DNA of 64,000 bases from Bacillus sp. Marseille-P3661 (GCF_900240995.1 NZ_LT965953.1:455303-519302); one strand, 5' to 3'. Counted from the first letter of the stretch, positions 26,971 to 36,823 are shown. The notes: a model not told the origin generated them from the letters alone. Numbers and translations: made by a program.

Positions 26971-28131
26971 ATGTTAAAAGAAGCATGTGAACAAATAACT
27001 GAACAACTAATTAAGTGGAGAAGAGAGTTCCATCAATATCCGGAGTTATCCTTTGAAGAAAAGCATACTTCTAAATTGATAGCAGCTTTTTTAAAAGAAC
27101 GTGGCTTAAAAGTGACTGAAAATGTATTTGGCTACGGTATCATAGCAGATTTAGAGGGGAATTTTCCTGGCCCAACAGTTGCTTTAAGAGCTGATATGGA
27201 TGCCTTACCAATCGTTGAACAAACGAATCTTCCGTTTGCATCTAAACATAACGGTGTGATGCATGCCTGTGGACATGACGGTCATATGGCTGCACTCATG
27301 GGGGCGGTCGAGATTTTATCGAAACGTAAAGATAAAATAAAAGGGAAAATTCGCTTTATATTCCAACCAGGAGAAGAATTGACTCCAGGTGGAGCAAAAG
27401 GAATGATAGAAGCTGGGGCATTAGCAGGAGTTGATGTAATTTATGGACTTCATCTATGGTCTGAGCTGCCAACAGGTACGTTTCATACTACATTGGGTCC
27501 AATGATGGCTGCATCAGATAAATTCACAATTGAAATTAACGGAAAAGGTGGACATGGTGGACTGCCACATAAAACGGTTGATTCACTTGTCATTGCATCA
27601 CAGCTCGTAACGCTTGCGCAACAAATTGTAAGCCGTAAAATAGATCCTATAGAATCTGGTGTCCTAACGTTCGGGAAGTTACATTCAGGGACTGCATTTA
27701 ATGTAATTGCTGATAAAGCTGTGATTGAAGGAACAGCAAGAAGTTTTGCGCCTCAAGTTCGGGATCAGCTACAAATAGATCTTGAAAAATTGGCACACTC
27801 AATCACTGACTTAAATGGTGCTGATGTTGATGTCCGCTATGAGCGCGGCTATCCACCGCTAATTAATCACAAGAATGAGGCGCTAACATTTATGGAAGCT
27901 GCTAAATCTGTATTTGGTGAAGAAAATACGTACATCATGCCACCTAATATGGCTGGCGAGGACTTCGCGTATTATTTAGAGAAAGTGCCAGGCTCTTTTT
28001 GCTTTGTAGGTGCGGCGCCAATGGATAAATCGATTTTTCCTCATCATCACCCTAAGTTTGATTTTGAAGAAAAATCATTGCCAATTGCAACAGAATTGCT
28101 ATGTCAAATTGCTTTGAATTATACTAGTTAA
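26971..28131 (+). CDS. M20 family amidohydrolase/peptidase (N-acyl-amino-acid hydrolase-like)
   Basis: The 386-residue di-metal hydrolase of the M20D (HipO/AmhX/YxeP) type cleaves N-acyl or peptide amides. Motifs in order are WRREFHQYPELSFEE, ALRADMDALPI, HACGHDGHMAALMGAVEIL (Cys-Gly-His metal site), FQPGEE (catalytic Glu), YGLHLWSELPTG, a dimerisation domain with GGHGGLPHKTVDS, and PNMAGEDFAYY. GGAG at 26961-26964 sets the start at the ATG at 26971 rather than 26959. It is the last gene of the operon and is followed by a strong terminator. Confidence 0.92.
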   Translation: MLKEACEQITEQLIKWRREFHQYPELSFEEKHTSKLIAAFLKERGLKVTENVFGYGIIADLEGNFPGPTVALRADMDALPIVEQTNLPFASKHNGVMHACGHDGHMAALMGAVEILSKRKDKIKGKIRFIFQPGEELTPGGAKGMIEAGALAGVDVIYGLHLWSELPTGTFHTTLGPMMAASDKFTIEINGKGGHGGLPHKTVDSLVIASQLVTLAQQIVSRKIDPIESGVLTFGKLHSGTAFNVIADKAVIEGTARSFAPQVRDQLQIDLEKLAHSITDLNGADVDVRYERGYPPLINHKNEALTFMEAAKSVFGEENTYIMPPNMAGEDFAYYLEKVPGSFCFVGAAPMDKSIFPHHHPKFDFEEKSLPIATELLCQIALNYTS

Positions 28132-28151
28132 AGTTATTGAATGAAGAATTT

Positions 28152-28208
28152 AAGTACCTGAGTACTGTAGCGTCAATTTTATACGCTATGGAACTCAGGT
28201 ACTTTTTT
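28152..28208 (+). terminator. Terminator of the peptide-utilisation operon
   Basis: AAGTACCTGAGT and ACTCAGGTACTT form a 12-bp stem around a 29-nt loop, followed by TTTTTT. Confidence 0.85.
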
Positions 28209-28342
28209 AATTATAATGAATCTGAACTATTTCAATTTTATTTTCAGATTTTGTAAATATATTTGCATGTTATAAAGTTTTATTTGCGAGTTGAGCTGGT
28301 TTTTTTGCAGCTTTAAGAATTATCACAAAAACGGGCTTGATA

Positions 28343-28362
28343 TAGGGTAGTAGGGTATGCTA
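28343..28362. promoter_or_regulatory. Putative CsoR operator upstream of csoR
   Basis: TAGGGTAGTAGGGTATGCTA at 28343-28362 has the G-tract and GGGTAT pattern of CsoR sites and shares 15 of 20 positions with the element before copA at 28793-28812. It lies 31 bp before the csoR start. Confidence 0.6.
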
Positions 28363-28393
28363 TTATCAAAATATGAAAAAGGAGATGATTAAT

Positions 28394-28729
28394 TTGGACC
28401 CTTTCAATGAAACAAATGTCGAGTGTGAAAATGAAACGTGCTGTAACGAAAGACATAGTCATCATTCAGATAAAACAAAAAAGAACTTAGTTACTCGTCT
28501 TAATCGTATTGAAGGTCAAATTCGCGGTATTAAAGGCATGATTGAAAAGGATGTTTATTGTGATGATGTTTTAAATCAAATAGCTGCCGTTCAATCAGCA
28601 CTTAATGGTGTAGGGAAAATGCTACTTGAAGGCCATATGAAAAGCTGTGTAATTGAGCGCATTCAGGCTGGTGAAGATGAAGTTATAGATGAATTATTAA
28701 CTACTATTACAAAATTGATGAAAAAATAA
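28394..28729 (+). CDS. csoR: Copper-sensing transcriptional repressor CsoR
   Basis: The 111-residue four-helix repressor releases DNA when Cu(I) binds. The Cu ligands Cys56, His81 and Cys85 keep the 25- and 4-residue spacing of B. subtilis CsoR (YCDDVLNQ and LEGHMKSCV). The N-terminus carries an extra Cys/His-rich stretch (ECENETCCNERHSHH). An ATG at 28373 precedes the AAGGAG ribosome site, so translation should start at the TTG at 28394. The gene is followed by copA and copZ. Similar operator-like elements precede csoR and copA, so repressor and efflux genes are probably controlled together. Confidence 0.93.
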   Translation: MDPFNETNVECENETCCNERHSHHSDKTKKNLVTRLNRIEGQIRGIKGMIEKDVYCDDVLNQIAAVQSALNGVGKMLLEGHMKSCVIERIQAGEDEVIDELLTTITKLMKK

Positions 28730-28792
28730 ATCATCATATAATAGGGCATATATAGGTTAAAAAAATATGCTCAACTTTTTTAATATCTATTA

Positions 28793-28812
28793 TAGGATAG
28801 GTGGGTATAGTA
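28793..28812. promoter_or_regulatory. Putative CsoR operator upstream of copA
   Basis: TAGGATAGGTGGGTATAGTA matches the element before csoR at 15 of 20 positions and lies 60 bp before copA. Confidence 0.6.
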
Positions 28813-28871
28813 ATTTGTAAAGTCTATTGAAAATCATGGTAAATAGAAAAACTAAATTGAGGTGAACATTC

Positions 28872-31283
28872 ATGTCTCAAGCTAAGCAATCAACGATTCA
28901 AATAACTGGGATGACATGTGCAGCTTGTGCTAACCGCGTTGAAAAAGGACTTAGTAAAATGGAAGGCATTCAAGAGGCAAACGTAAACTTTGCATTAGAA
29001 AGAGCAACGGTAACCTTTGATCCAGAGCTAACGAATATTGCTGCAATGGAAGAAAAGATCGAAAAGCTAGGGTATGGAACGGTAAAGGAATCAACTGATT
29101 TCATCATTACGGGGATGACATGTGCAGCCTGTTCGGCTCGCATTGAAAAGGGTTTAAATAAATTAAGCGGTGTGTCAAATGCAACTGTGATTTTAGCACT
29201 TGAAACAGCACATGTTGAATACGCTTCAGGAGAAGTTTCTGTTGAGGACATAATAAAAAAGGTTAGGGCACTTGGATATGATGCAGCTATAAAGACTGAC
29301 GATACAAATAATGACTCAGATCACCGTACTAAAGAGATCAGTAAGCAAAAGAAGAAGTTTATTCTATCAGCTGTATTATCACTCCCACTATTATGGGCGA
29401 TGGTTACACACTTTACGTTTACATCATTCATCTGGGTTCCTGATATATTTATGGATCCGTGGTTTCAATTTGCATTAGCCACTCCAGTACAATTTTATAT
29501 AGGAAAACAGTTTTATGTAGGTGCATATAAAGCACTTAAAAATGGAAGTGCCAATATGGATGTACTTGTTGCATTGGGAACATCTGCAGCTTATTTCTAT
29601 AGCTTGTATCAAACGCTGGTGGCGATAGGTAATGAACACCATATGGTTGAGTTATACTACGAAACTAGTGCAGTTTTGATTACGCTAATTTTACTTGGTA
29701 AGCTGTTCGAGGTACTTGCAAAAGGCCGCACGTCTGAAGCCATTAAAACATTAATGGGTCTTCAGGCCAAAACAGCCACAGTTATTCGAGATGGTCAAGA
29801 AATGACAATTGCAATTGAAGAAGTGATAGTAAGTGATATTGTAATCGTTAAACCAGGCGAAAAAATTCCAGTTGATGGTGAAGTCATTGAAGGTGAATCT
29901 ACAATCGATGAATCGATGCTGACCGGTGAAAGCATTCCTGTAGATAAAACAATAGGTGATAGCGTGTTTGGGGCAACCATTAATAAAAATGGATTATTGA
30001 AAGTTAAAGCAACTAAAATTGGCAAGGAAACAGCGCTTGCGCAAATCATTAAAGTGGTTGAGGATGCGCAAGGCTCAAAGGCACCGATTCAACGGGTGGC
30101 GGACAAAATTTCAGGGGTATTTGTACCAATTGTTGTTGGGATTGCAGTAATCGTATTTCTAGTTTGGTTCTTGTGGGTAACCCCAGGTGACTTTGCTAAT
30201 TCTTTGGAGAAACTAATCGCAGTATTAGTCATCGCCTGTCCTTGTGCGCTTGGTTTAGCTACGCCAACTTCTATAATGGCTGGATCTGGTCGTGCTGCTG
30301 AATTAGGGATCCTTTTTAAAGGAGGAGAACACCTAGAAGGAACACACAAAATCGATGCGATCATCCTTGACAAAACAGGGACTGTTACAAAGGGAAAACC
30401 AGAATTAACAGATGTTATTATTGACAATTTTGATGAAATGGAGTTTTTAACACTAGTTGGTAGTGCTGAAAACAACTCAGAACATCCACTTGCTGAAGCC
30501 ATTGTAGCGGGTATAAAAGAAAAAGGCATCCAGTTAAGTAGAACATATCAATTTGAGACTATACCCGGTTATGGTATCCGTGCAGTTGTTGATGGTAAAG
30601 AATTGTATATTGGGACACGACGCTTAATGGCTCAACAAGACATTCATATTGGAACTATTGATGAAAAAATGAATCAACTAGAATCCAATGGAAAAACAGC
30701 CATGTTAGTTGCCATTGATGGCGCATATGCAGGTATGGTTGCAGTAGCAGATACGATTAAAGAGACATCTAAAGCGGCCGTTGCTCGTCTGAAAGATACG
30801 GGCATTGAGGTTATTATGATTACTGGTGATAACGAGCGCACGGCCAAAGCGATTGCGAGTCAAGTTGGAATCGAACATGTCCGGGCAGAAATTCTTCCTG
30901 AAGGTAAAGCTGAAGAAGTGAAAAAACTTCAACAAGCGGGTAAAAAAGTGGCGATGGTCGGCGATGGAATTAATGATGCACCTGCATTAGCAACTGCAGA
31001 TATTGGAATGGCAATTGGAACAGGTACAGATGTTGCAATGGAAGCAGCTGATGTTACATTGATGCGCGGCGACTTAGAAAGCATTCCTGATGCTATTTTA
31101 ATGAGTCGAAAAACAATGAAAAATATTAAGCAAAATTTATTTTGGGCCCTTGCGTATAATTCCTTGGGAATTCCAGTTGCAGCAATTGGTTTATTGGCAC
31201 CATGGGTTGCGGGTGCAGCTATGGCATTAAGCTCTGTATCGGTTGTATTAAATGCATTACGATTACAAAAAGCTAAAATATAA
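28872..31283 (+). CDS. copA: Copper-exporting P1B-type ATPase
   Basis: CopA exports Cu(I) from the cytosol using ATP. The 803-residue protein has two N-terminal HMA domains, each with GMTCAAC (near residues 14 and 82). Eight membrane helices follow. LTGES marks the actuator domain, [12 protein letters not shown] the copper-translocating helix, DKTGTVTKG the phosphorylated Asp, SEHPLAEAI the nucleotide-site HP motif and [11 protein letters not shown] the hinge. The length matches B. subtilis CopA. The ATG follows TTGAGGTGAACATTC. It is transcribed with copZ and preceded by its own CsoR-like site. Confidence 0.97.
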
Positions 31284-31353
31284 TAGGATGGGGGAGTATC
31301 CTCCTTTGACCTTTTATATATAAAATTTTAATAAAAAGATTGGAGAGGTTATC

Positions 31354-31554
31354 ATGAAAACTGAAACATTAACAGTAGAAGGCATGTCTTGTGGACATTG
31401 TGTAAATGCAGTTGAGTCATCTTTAAAGGAAATTGGCGTTGTAGCAAAGGTTGACTTAGGAGCTAAAACAGTAACAGTATCATATGACGAATCAAAGGTT
31501 TCTCTTGATAAAATTAAAGAAACAATCGATGATCAAGGATATGATGTAAAATAA
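31354..31554 (+). CDS. copZ: Copper chaperone CopZ
   Basis: This 66-residue single HMA-domain chaperone (ferredoxin-like fold) carries Cu(I) to CopA. The metal motif is GMSCGHC near residues 10-16, and the C-terminal DDQGYDVK is typical. It is 70 nt after copA behind TGGAGAGG and is followed by a terminator. Confidence 0.95.
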   Translation: MKTETLTVEGMSCGHCVNAVESSLKEIGVVAKVDLGAKTVTVSYDESKVSLDKIKETIDDQGYDVK

Positions 31555-31565
31555 ATAGAAATACC

Positions 31566-31601
31566 AAAGTGAAGGGTAACAATGCCTTTCACTTTTTTTA
31601 G
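31566..31601 (+). terminator. Terminator of copAZ
   Basis: AAAGTGAAGG and CCTTTCACTTT pair around a 9-nt loop with one bulge, followed by TTTTTTA. Confidence 0.8.
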
Positions 31602-31819
31602 TATAATGTAATACTTTTTTCTTGAACAAACTACTATGAACTTGTTAACATTTATAATACAATTATTCATATAGGGAAACATACTGTGGATTACAATTAT
31701 TCTGATAAATATTAATAAAGAAAGCACGAGCAATTGTTATATAAGTAAAATATTACAAAGCTTTATCGTCGCATGTAATTGAACGTATAGTAAAAACTAA
31801 TAAAAAAAAGGAGTGCGCT

Positions 31820-32575
31820 ATGTATCAGACGAAATTAGATTCTAAAGTTCTCTCTGTTCTAGAGGATAAAATACAATTAATTAAAACAGGGAAAGGTGCA
31901 ATTTACTTAGTTGGTCCAATTCGTCTTCCCGTTAATTTGTTTGACGAAACGGTTGTTTTTAAATGGTATTGCTGGCTAAACTGTAACGAAGTGACAGAGG
32001 ATTTTGAAAAGATTATTGAAAAATTATCATCAGTTAACTTAGCGGAATACCAACAATCAAGCGTCTTAGTGTATGGAGATTTTGAATATGCTGAGGATGC
32101 AATTATCAGAATGCATTCAATCTGCCATACTGGAGATATATTTGGTAGTAAGCGATGTGACTGTGGTTATCAATTAAAACAGTCAATGAAGATGATTACT
32201 GAACACGGTACAGGTGCTTTATTTTATTTGGCTAACCATGAAGGAAGAGGAATTGGGCTATTTAGTAAAGCGATGGCATATGTTCTTCAGGAAAACGGCT
32301 ATGATACCGTTGAAGCAAATCAAGGTCTTGGATTTGTAGATGATGCTAGAAATTATGATGATGCAATGTTAGTTCTAAAGGCATTGCGTTCAAAACCTGT
32401 TACACTTATGACAAATAATCCTAAAAAATTAAGTGCATTAAAAAGTGCAGGATTAGAATTATCTGGAAGACAGCCACTATGGGGTGATGTTTCCGAATAT
32501 AACCAAAAGTATTTACAAACGAAAATAAACAAATCTGGTCACCTTGAGGATGAAGGAACTTGTCCAGTAGACTAA
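31820..32575 (+). CDS. GTP cyclohydrolase II (stand-alone RibA-like)
   Basis: The 251-residue enzyme would open GTP to 2,5-diamino-6-ribosylamino-pyrimidinone phosphate, formate and PPi, the entry step of riboflavin and related pathways. The zinc and substrate motif HTGDIFGSKRCDC (near residue 110) is intact, as are ANHEGRGIGL and LMTNNPKKL. No DHBP synthase domain is attached; the first 70 residues look unlike RibB. No rib operon or FMN riboswitch is near, so this may be a paralogue beside the main riboflavin operon. The ATG follows AAAGGAGTGCGCT. The next gene, an FAD monooxygenase, is on the same strand 83 nt on. Confidence 0.88.
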   Translation: MYQTKLDSKVLSVLEDKIQLIKTGKGAIYLVGPIRLPVNLFDETVVFKWYCWLNCNEVTEDFEKIIEKLSSVNLAEYQQSSVLVYGDFEYAEDAIIRMHSICHTGDIFGSKRCDCGYQLKQSMKMITEHGTGALFYLANHEGRGIGLFSKAMAYVLQENGYDTVEANQGLGFVDDARNYDDAMLVLKALRSKPVTLMTNNPKKLSALKSAGLELSGRQPLWGDVSEYNQKYLQTKINKSGHLEDEGTCPVD

Positions 32576-32658
32576 GGCGTAAGAATTAGACCAGAAAATC
32601 TAGACTGTTTGAAAATGCAAAGTATAATAGCACCTAGTTGAAAAAGAAGGTATGGATA

Positions 32659-33753
32659 ATGAAATATAAAACGAATGTATGTATTGTTGGAGGTGGGCCA
32701 GCTGGGGCTTTTCTTGGTTATTTACTAGCTAAGAACGGAATATCTACAATTATTATTGAACGTGCGTCTAGAAATGATCGAGAATTTAGAGGCGAACATA
32801 TTAATTCGGAAACAGAGGACCTACTAAAAGAACATGGCTTGTACGAAAAGGTTGAGGAACATGGCCTTCTTAAAATGGAAAAGCTTGAATACTTTGTTGG
32901 AAATGAGATTGTAAAAACGATCAAACCAACTTTTCCCGATGATCATGTAGGCATCCATGTTCCACAGCCTCACCTTCTAAATGTTTTAATTGAAGAATCA
33001 GAGCGGTATAACAATTACCAACATATCTTTAACGCAGCTGTGATAAATTTGATCCAAGATGTGGAAGGGCGCTATACAGGTATTAAAGCGAAAAAGGATG
33101 GAGAGGAATTTGTCATAACCTGCTCCATAATAGTGGGTGCAGATGGTCGATATTCCACTGTTAGAAAGCTTGCAGAAATCCCTGTGGTACAAAAAAGTCA
33201 TGGATATGATGTATTATGGGCAAAAATACCAGCCCCATCAAATTGGGAGCCGACTACGAGAATGTTGCTTGTTAATGGTCATCAGCTTGCTTTATTTACC
33301 CAAACAGGCGGATATATTCAAATAGGATGGAATATTGAGGAAGGATCCTTTCCATCACTACGAAAGACTGCATTATTAGAATTTCTAACACCATTGTTAG
33401 AGCTCTGTCCGCATTTGAGAAAGATCGTTTTGCAGCATCTTCATACTTGGGAAGATTTTGTCTTACTTAAAGTTCATAGCTCGCTTTCTGAGACATGGGT
33501 TAAAGATGGATTAGTACTAATAGGGGATGCCGCACATACAATGACCCCTACTGCTGCAATTGGAATTAATTGTGCTTTAAAGGACGCATATGTTTTAACA
33601 CCAATTATAACAGCAGCGATTCGTGAAAATGACCTTCGTGCGGAACGATTGAAACTCTTTGAGGAACAAAGAAGAGCTGAAATTGAACGCCTACAACAAT
33701 TGCAGCTAGAAAAAGAGACGTTGTTCTCGGAAAACTTTGTACTAAGTAATTAA
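32659..33753 (+). CDS. FAD-dependent monooxygenase (PHBH-like group A)
   Basis: The 364-residue single-component flavoprotein hydroxylase or related oxidoreductase has a Rossmann site CIVGGGPAGAFLGYLLAKNG at residues 6-25, EFRGEHINSE, the DG motif VGADGRYSTVRKL and the GD motif LIGDAAHTMTPTAAIGIN. The substrate is unknown. The frame opens at TTG 32638, but AAGAAGG near 32643 and the N-terminus of the fold favour the ATG at 32659. It lies beside a GTP cyclohydrolase II gene, possibly on one transcript. A shared terminator follows. Confidence 0.87.
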   Translation: MKYKTNVCIVGGGPAGAFLGYLLAKNGISTIIIERASRNDREFRGEHINSETEDLLKEHGLYEKVEEHGLLKMEKLEYFVGNEIVKTIKPTFPDDHVGIHVPQPHLLNVLIEESERYNNYQHIFNAAVINLIQDVEGRYTGIKAKKDGEEFVITCSIIVGADGRYSTVRKLAEIPVVQKSHGYDVLWAKIPAPSNWEPTTRMLLVNGHQLALFTQTGGYIQIGWNIEEGSFPSLRKTALLEFLTPLLELCPHLRKIVLQHLHTWEDFVLLKVHSSLSETWVKDGLVLIGDAAHTMTPTAAIGINCALKDAYVLTPIITAAIRENDLRAERLKLFEEQRRAEIERLQQLQLEKETLFSENFVLSN

Positions 33754-33776
33754 CGCTGAAACCAGATTAATTAAAT

Positions 33777-33830
33777 AAACAACCTGTACTGGACTTAGTT
33801 ATACAATCCGATACAGGTTGTTTGTTGTTT
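33777..33830. terminator. Bidirectional terminator between the monooxygenase and diguanylate cyclase genes
   Basis: AAACAACCTGTA and TACAGGTTGTTT form a 12-bp stem with a 22-nt loop; plus-strand tail TGTTGTTT, minus-strand tail ATTTAATT. Confidence 0.8.
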
Positions 33831-35385
33831 ATTCATATATGGTAGTTTTATTCCTTCCGCCATTCTTAGATAGATAGAGTGCGGAATCCGCTCTACTAAT
33901 GACAGATTGTGGTGACTCATCTTGTACTTGATAACATGAAATTCCTAATGAAACAGTGATATATTGCCCAGACGGGCTTGGTGTTTGAGCAATGGTTGTT
34001 CGCAATCGTTCTGCTAAAATGAAAGCATCTTTAACATCATTAGTTTTTAGGAGAATTGCAAACTCTTCACCGCCATATCGGTAACATAAGTCTTCTTCCC
34101 TCGTTACTTCTACCATTTTATTTGCAAGAAATCTTAATACATCATCACCGACTAGGTGGCCATATTGATCATTGACATTTTTAAAGTGATCTATATCAAG
34201 CATAATTAAAGAAAATGGTTGTTGATTAAGGGCCCACTTTTTTATTTCTAAATCAAAGGCTCTACGGTTAGATAATCCTGTAAGACCATCTTGATGAATT
34301 TGATTGGTTAATAGCTGAAAGTGCCTTTGTATATGGTGACATAGTTGTCGAACCTCATATATATACGATTTTAATTCTAGGCGATGAATCGACTGAGCTT
34401 CTTTTTTAGATAATATGGCTTCTTCTGAAAATCGTGCTAACGTATTAATCGGCTTAGAAAGATTATTTGTAAATAACCAAGCAAGTATCAAAATTAACAA
34501 TAATAATGGAAGCGACTGAGCAATGATATTGTGTGTTAGGCTGCGAAGAGGAGTTTCTATCACTGAAGTTGGCGTTTGGGCAATAATGCCCCAGCCTGTT
34601 TGCTCTACATATGCATATCCAGAGAAATATTCATGCCCTCTACTATTGATAATTTGTGCTGCACCGTTTTCACCCTGCATTACGCTTTTTACAAGTGGGT
34701 GGTAAGCAATCGACTCATTAATTCGACTAGAATCCGGATGGTAAATGATCCGCCCTAATCGATCAACTACAAAAACAGAGGATTCATCTAAAAAGTCGTG
34801 ATTCTCAAGAATTCTTTTAAGTGAATTATTGCTTTCAAGATAGATCGTTCCATCTACAACACCTTTATAGTTGCCACTCGTATCAAATATAGGGAAAGAA
34901 ATAAGTACAACTAAGTTTCCTGTTTGTGCTAAATATGGATCTGATATAAAAGATTTCTTATTTTTAAGAGCCTGTTTCATTAAATCCGAGGTGATTTTCG
35001 TACCAGGTCTTACCCCACCTGGATTATTAGGCACTGCCTGAGGACTCATTAATTGAACGACACCATTAGTATCAGTTGTAAATATCGAATTAAAATAGCT
35101 GCTATTGGCAGACTTCCAATCATCCAAATCAGACTGACTAAATTCCCGTTCCCAAATTATTCGCGCTAAAGTGCTAAGGTTTTGTTGCATATCATAAAGT
35201 AAATCACTAGTACTTAATGATACTTTCTTTGCGTAACGATAGTTACTTTCAAGATGATTTTCAGTTAAATTACTTTTTAGCGCTTGAACCGATAAATACC
35301 AATTTATAATCGTCGTGCTGCAGGTAATAAACACTACTAGTAAGCCTATCGCAAAATTTAGTTTTATCCCTTTTTTTATTGACAT
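33829..35385 (-). CDS. Membrane diguanylate cyclase with dCache sensor
   Basis: The 518-residue protein makes c-di-GMP in response to an external signal. It has an N-terminal helix (about 10-32), an extracellular dCache domain (about 35-275, with FTTDTNGVV and VVDRLGRIIYHPD), a second helix (about 280-300), a HAMP-like linker and a GGDEF domain. The active site YGGEEF and an inhibitory site REED five residues before it are both intact, so it should be active and product-inhibited. On the minus strand AAAGGGGGAC better serves the ATG at 35385 than the one at 35391. Confidence 0.92.
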   Translation of the reverse strand: MSIKKGIKLNFAIGLLVVFITCSTTIINWYLSVQALKSNLTENHLESNYRYAKKVSLSTSDLLYDMQQNLSTLARIIWEREFSQSDLDDWKSANSSYFNSIFTTDTNGVVQLMSPQAVPNNPGGVRPGTKITSDLMKQALKNKKSFISDPYLAQTGNLVVLISFPIFDTSGNYKGVVDGTIYLESNNSLKRILENHDFLDESSVFVVDRLGRIIYHPDSSRINESIAYHPLVKSVMQGENGAAQIINSRGHEYFSGYAYVEQTGWGIIAQTPTSVIETPLRSLTHNIIAQSLPLLLLILILAWLFTNNLSKPINTLARFSEEAILSKKEAQSIHRLELKSYIYEVRQLCHHIQRHFQLLTNQIHQDGLTGLSNRRAFDLEIKKWALNQQPFSLIMLDIDHFKNVNDQYGHLVGDDVLRFLANKMVEVTREEDLCYRYGGEEFAILLKTNDVKDAFILAERLRTTIAQTPSPSGQYITVSLGISCYQVQDESPQSVISRADSALYLSKNGGRNKTTIYE

Positions 35386-35511
35386 AACCATGTCCCCCTT
35401 TTTGCGATAGTAAGTAAAATTACCTACTATAGTATTATTTTAACAATAATAATTTAGGATTAATAGTAGTATATACCTATTTAATTTTGGGGTATTATGG
35501 ATTTTTTGCAT

Positions 35512-35563
35512 AAAAAAAGCCACTCACCTCCATTAATCCATCTTTAGGAGGTAAAGTGGCTTG
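35512..35563 (-). terminator. Terminator of DUF3231 paralogue 2
   Basis: On the minus strand AAGCCACT and AGTGGCTT enclose a second inverted repeat (CCTCC / GGAGG), followed by TTTTTTT. Confidence 0.85.
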
Positions 35564-35576
35564 CTTTGTGAGATAT

Positions 35577-36581
35577 TTACTTTGAAGTAAGACGATCTCT
35601 ATCGGCGGCTTCTGGAGGCTGCTCCATCCAGCCATGATCAATACCTATATTCATTCCATCTTCGAGATAGAGACCAACATCTGTTAAGAAACGAATATAC
35701 ATAGCACTAATATCACGGCGCCCATTTAAGGACATACCATTCGCATAAGATCTTATTTTCATCGAAAACATATCTATCTTATGATATAGCATTAATTTAT
35801 CTGAAAAAGGTGCTTCTGTCGAAGTACTTACTAAATGATCAAGCAATGGATGTGAAGGTAAATTTTCTTTATGAAGATGCTGTGAGCATATTTCTACATG
35901 CTTATGGGTAAGTTCCTTTCCTCTAATAAAGTACTGTTTTACTTTTTCATCTTTAGCCGTCTGACTGAAAGCAATTAGCAACGCTTTGCTTGTTGAATCA
36001 TTTTCAATATTGTCATGAAGATGCGCAATTTCGAGACCATGCAGTGGTCTAACATTTCCAAAAAATCCATTTAAATAACTTTGTTTTTGGACAAACTTTA
36101 CTTTTTCGGGTATAGGTATAGGCGGAGATTTCATTAAATAACCTTTTTGGTCTAAAGTCTCATTTACATCATTTAAGAGCTGTACTGTAGCTTGAACAAC
36201 ATCTACAAAGAATTTCTTTACATCTTCTCTAGTTACCAATGGAACCGCAACAGAATAAATACTCATACCAGCTTTTCCAAGATACTTCAAATAATGAAGA
36301 TAAAATTCATCTGAAAAAAGTTTTGGAGCATTTAAGTTTACATCATGTTCACTAAAACCAGCTGGAATTGGAAAACCTTCTTTGATAAACATCTCTTTTA
36401 TTGATTTTACAAATTTCTCACTTAGCTGCAGAGCATTCTCAAGAACTTTTTTTATGTCCTGGTCTTCGACACATCTTAAATAATAACTAAGGATACATGT
36501 TGACATTGTGTTTCCGATATAAATGGCCCATAGTTTGCCCATTTCGGATGATGTTAGGTTTGGTGATGTATTGTTAGTCAA
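35577..36581 (-). CDS. DUF3231 family protein (paralogue 2)
   Basis: This 334-residue duplicated helical protein belongs to the same family as 6710-7720 and 48458-49468. It starts MTNNTSPNLTSSEMGKLWAIY, has the internal turn FPIPAGFSEHDVNLNAPKLFSDEF, the second-half marker PLHGLEIAHLHDN, and ends GWMEQPPEAADRD. It has diverged well from the other two, mainly in the second half. Its role is unknown; the family is linked to spore formers. The start on the minus strand follows AAAAGGAATG. It is monocistronic with its own terminator. Confidence 0.87.
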   Translation of the reverse strand: MTNNTSPNLTSSEMGKLWAIYIGNTMSTCILSYYLRCVEDQDIKKVLENALQLSEKFVKSIKEMFIKEGFPIPAGFSEHDVNLNAPKLFSDEFYLHYLKYLGKAGMSIYSVAVPLVTREDVKKFFVDVVQATVQLLNDVNETLDQKGYLMKSPPIPIPEKVKFVQKQSYLNGFFGNVRPLHGLEIAHLHDNIENDSTSKALLIAFSQTAKDEKVKQYFIRGKELTHKHVEICSQHLHKENLPSHPLLDHLVSTSTEAPFSDKLMLYHKIDMFSMKIRSYANGMSLNGRRDISAMYIRFLTDVGLYLEDGMNIGIDHGWMEQPPEAADRDRLTSK

Positions 36582-36763
36582 AGGCTCAACATTCCTTTTC
36601 CAAATTTTTTAATAGTTTATCCTGAACATTTGAAAGTATACCGATAACCAAGCAGCACTTAGTTTATTAAATTGAATGGTTTCTATACATTAAGTAGAGT
36701 ATATCCTTTACTGAGATGGAAAAAATTTAATAGTATCATTTTAGTATGGGAGGGGGGGGAATT

Positions 36764-36820
36764 GTGTTTCTACAAAGTGAAGGAAAGATCCTTGAATTGG
36801 TGGTCTGTGGCCGGTGTTAA
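36764..36820 (+). CDS. Possible 18-aa peptide with a strong ribosome site
   Basis: A GTG start follows GGGAGGGGGGGG with 4-nt spacing and opens VFLQSEGKILELVVCGRC, ending at TAA. A terminator hairpin comes 4 nt later, and the GAF/XRE operon lies beyond it. It could be a leader peptide for attenuation, a small secreted or toxic peptide, or chance. Only the ribosome site and the terminator support it. Confidence 0.3.
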   Translation: MFLQSEGKILELVVCGRC

Positions 36821-36823
36821 AGC

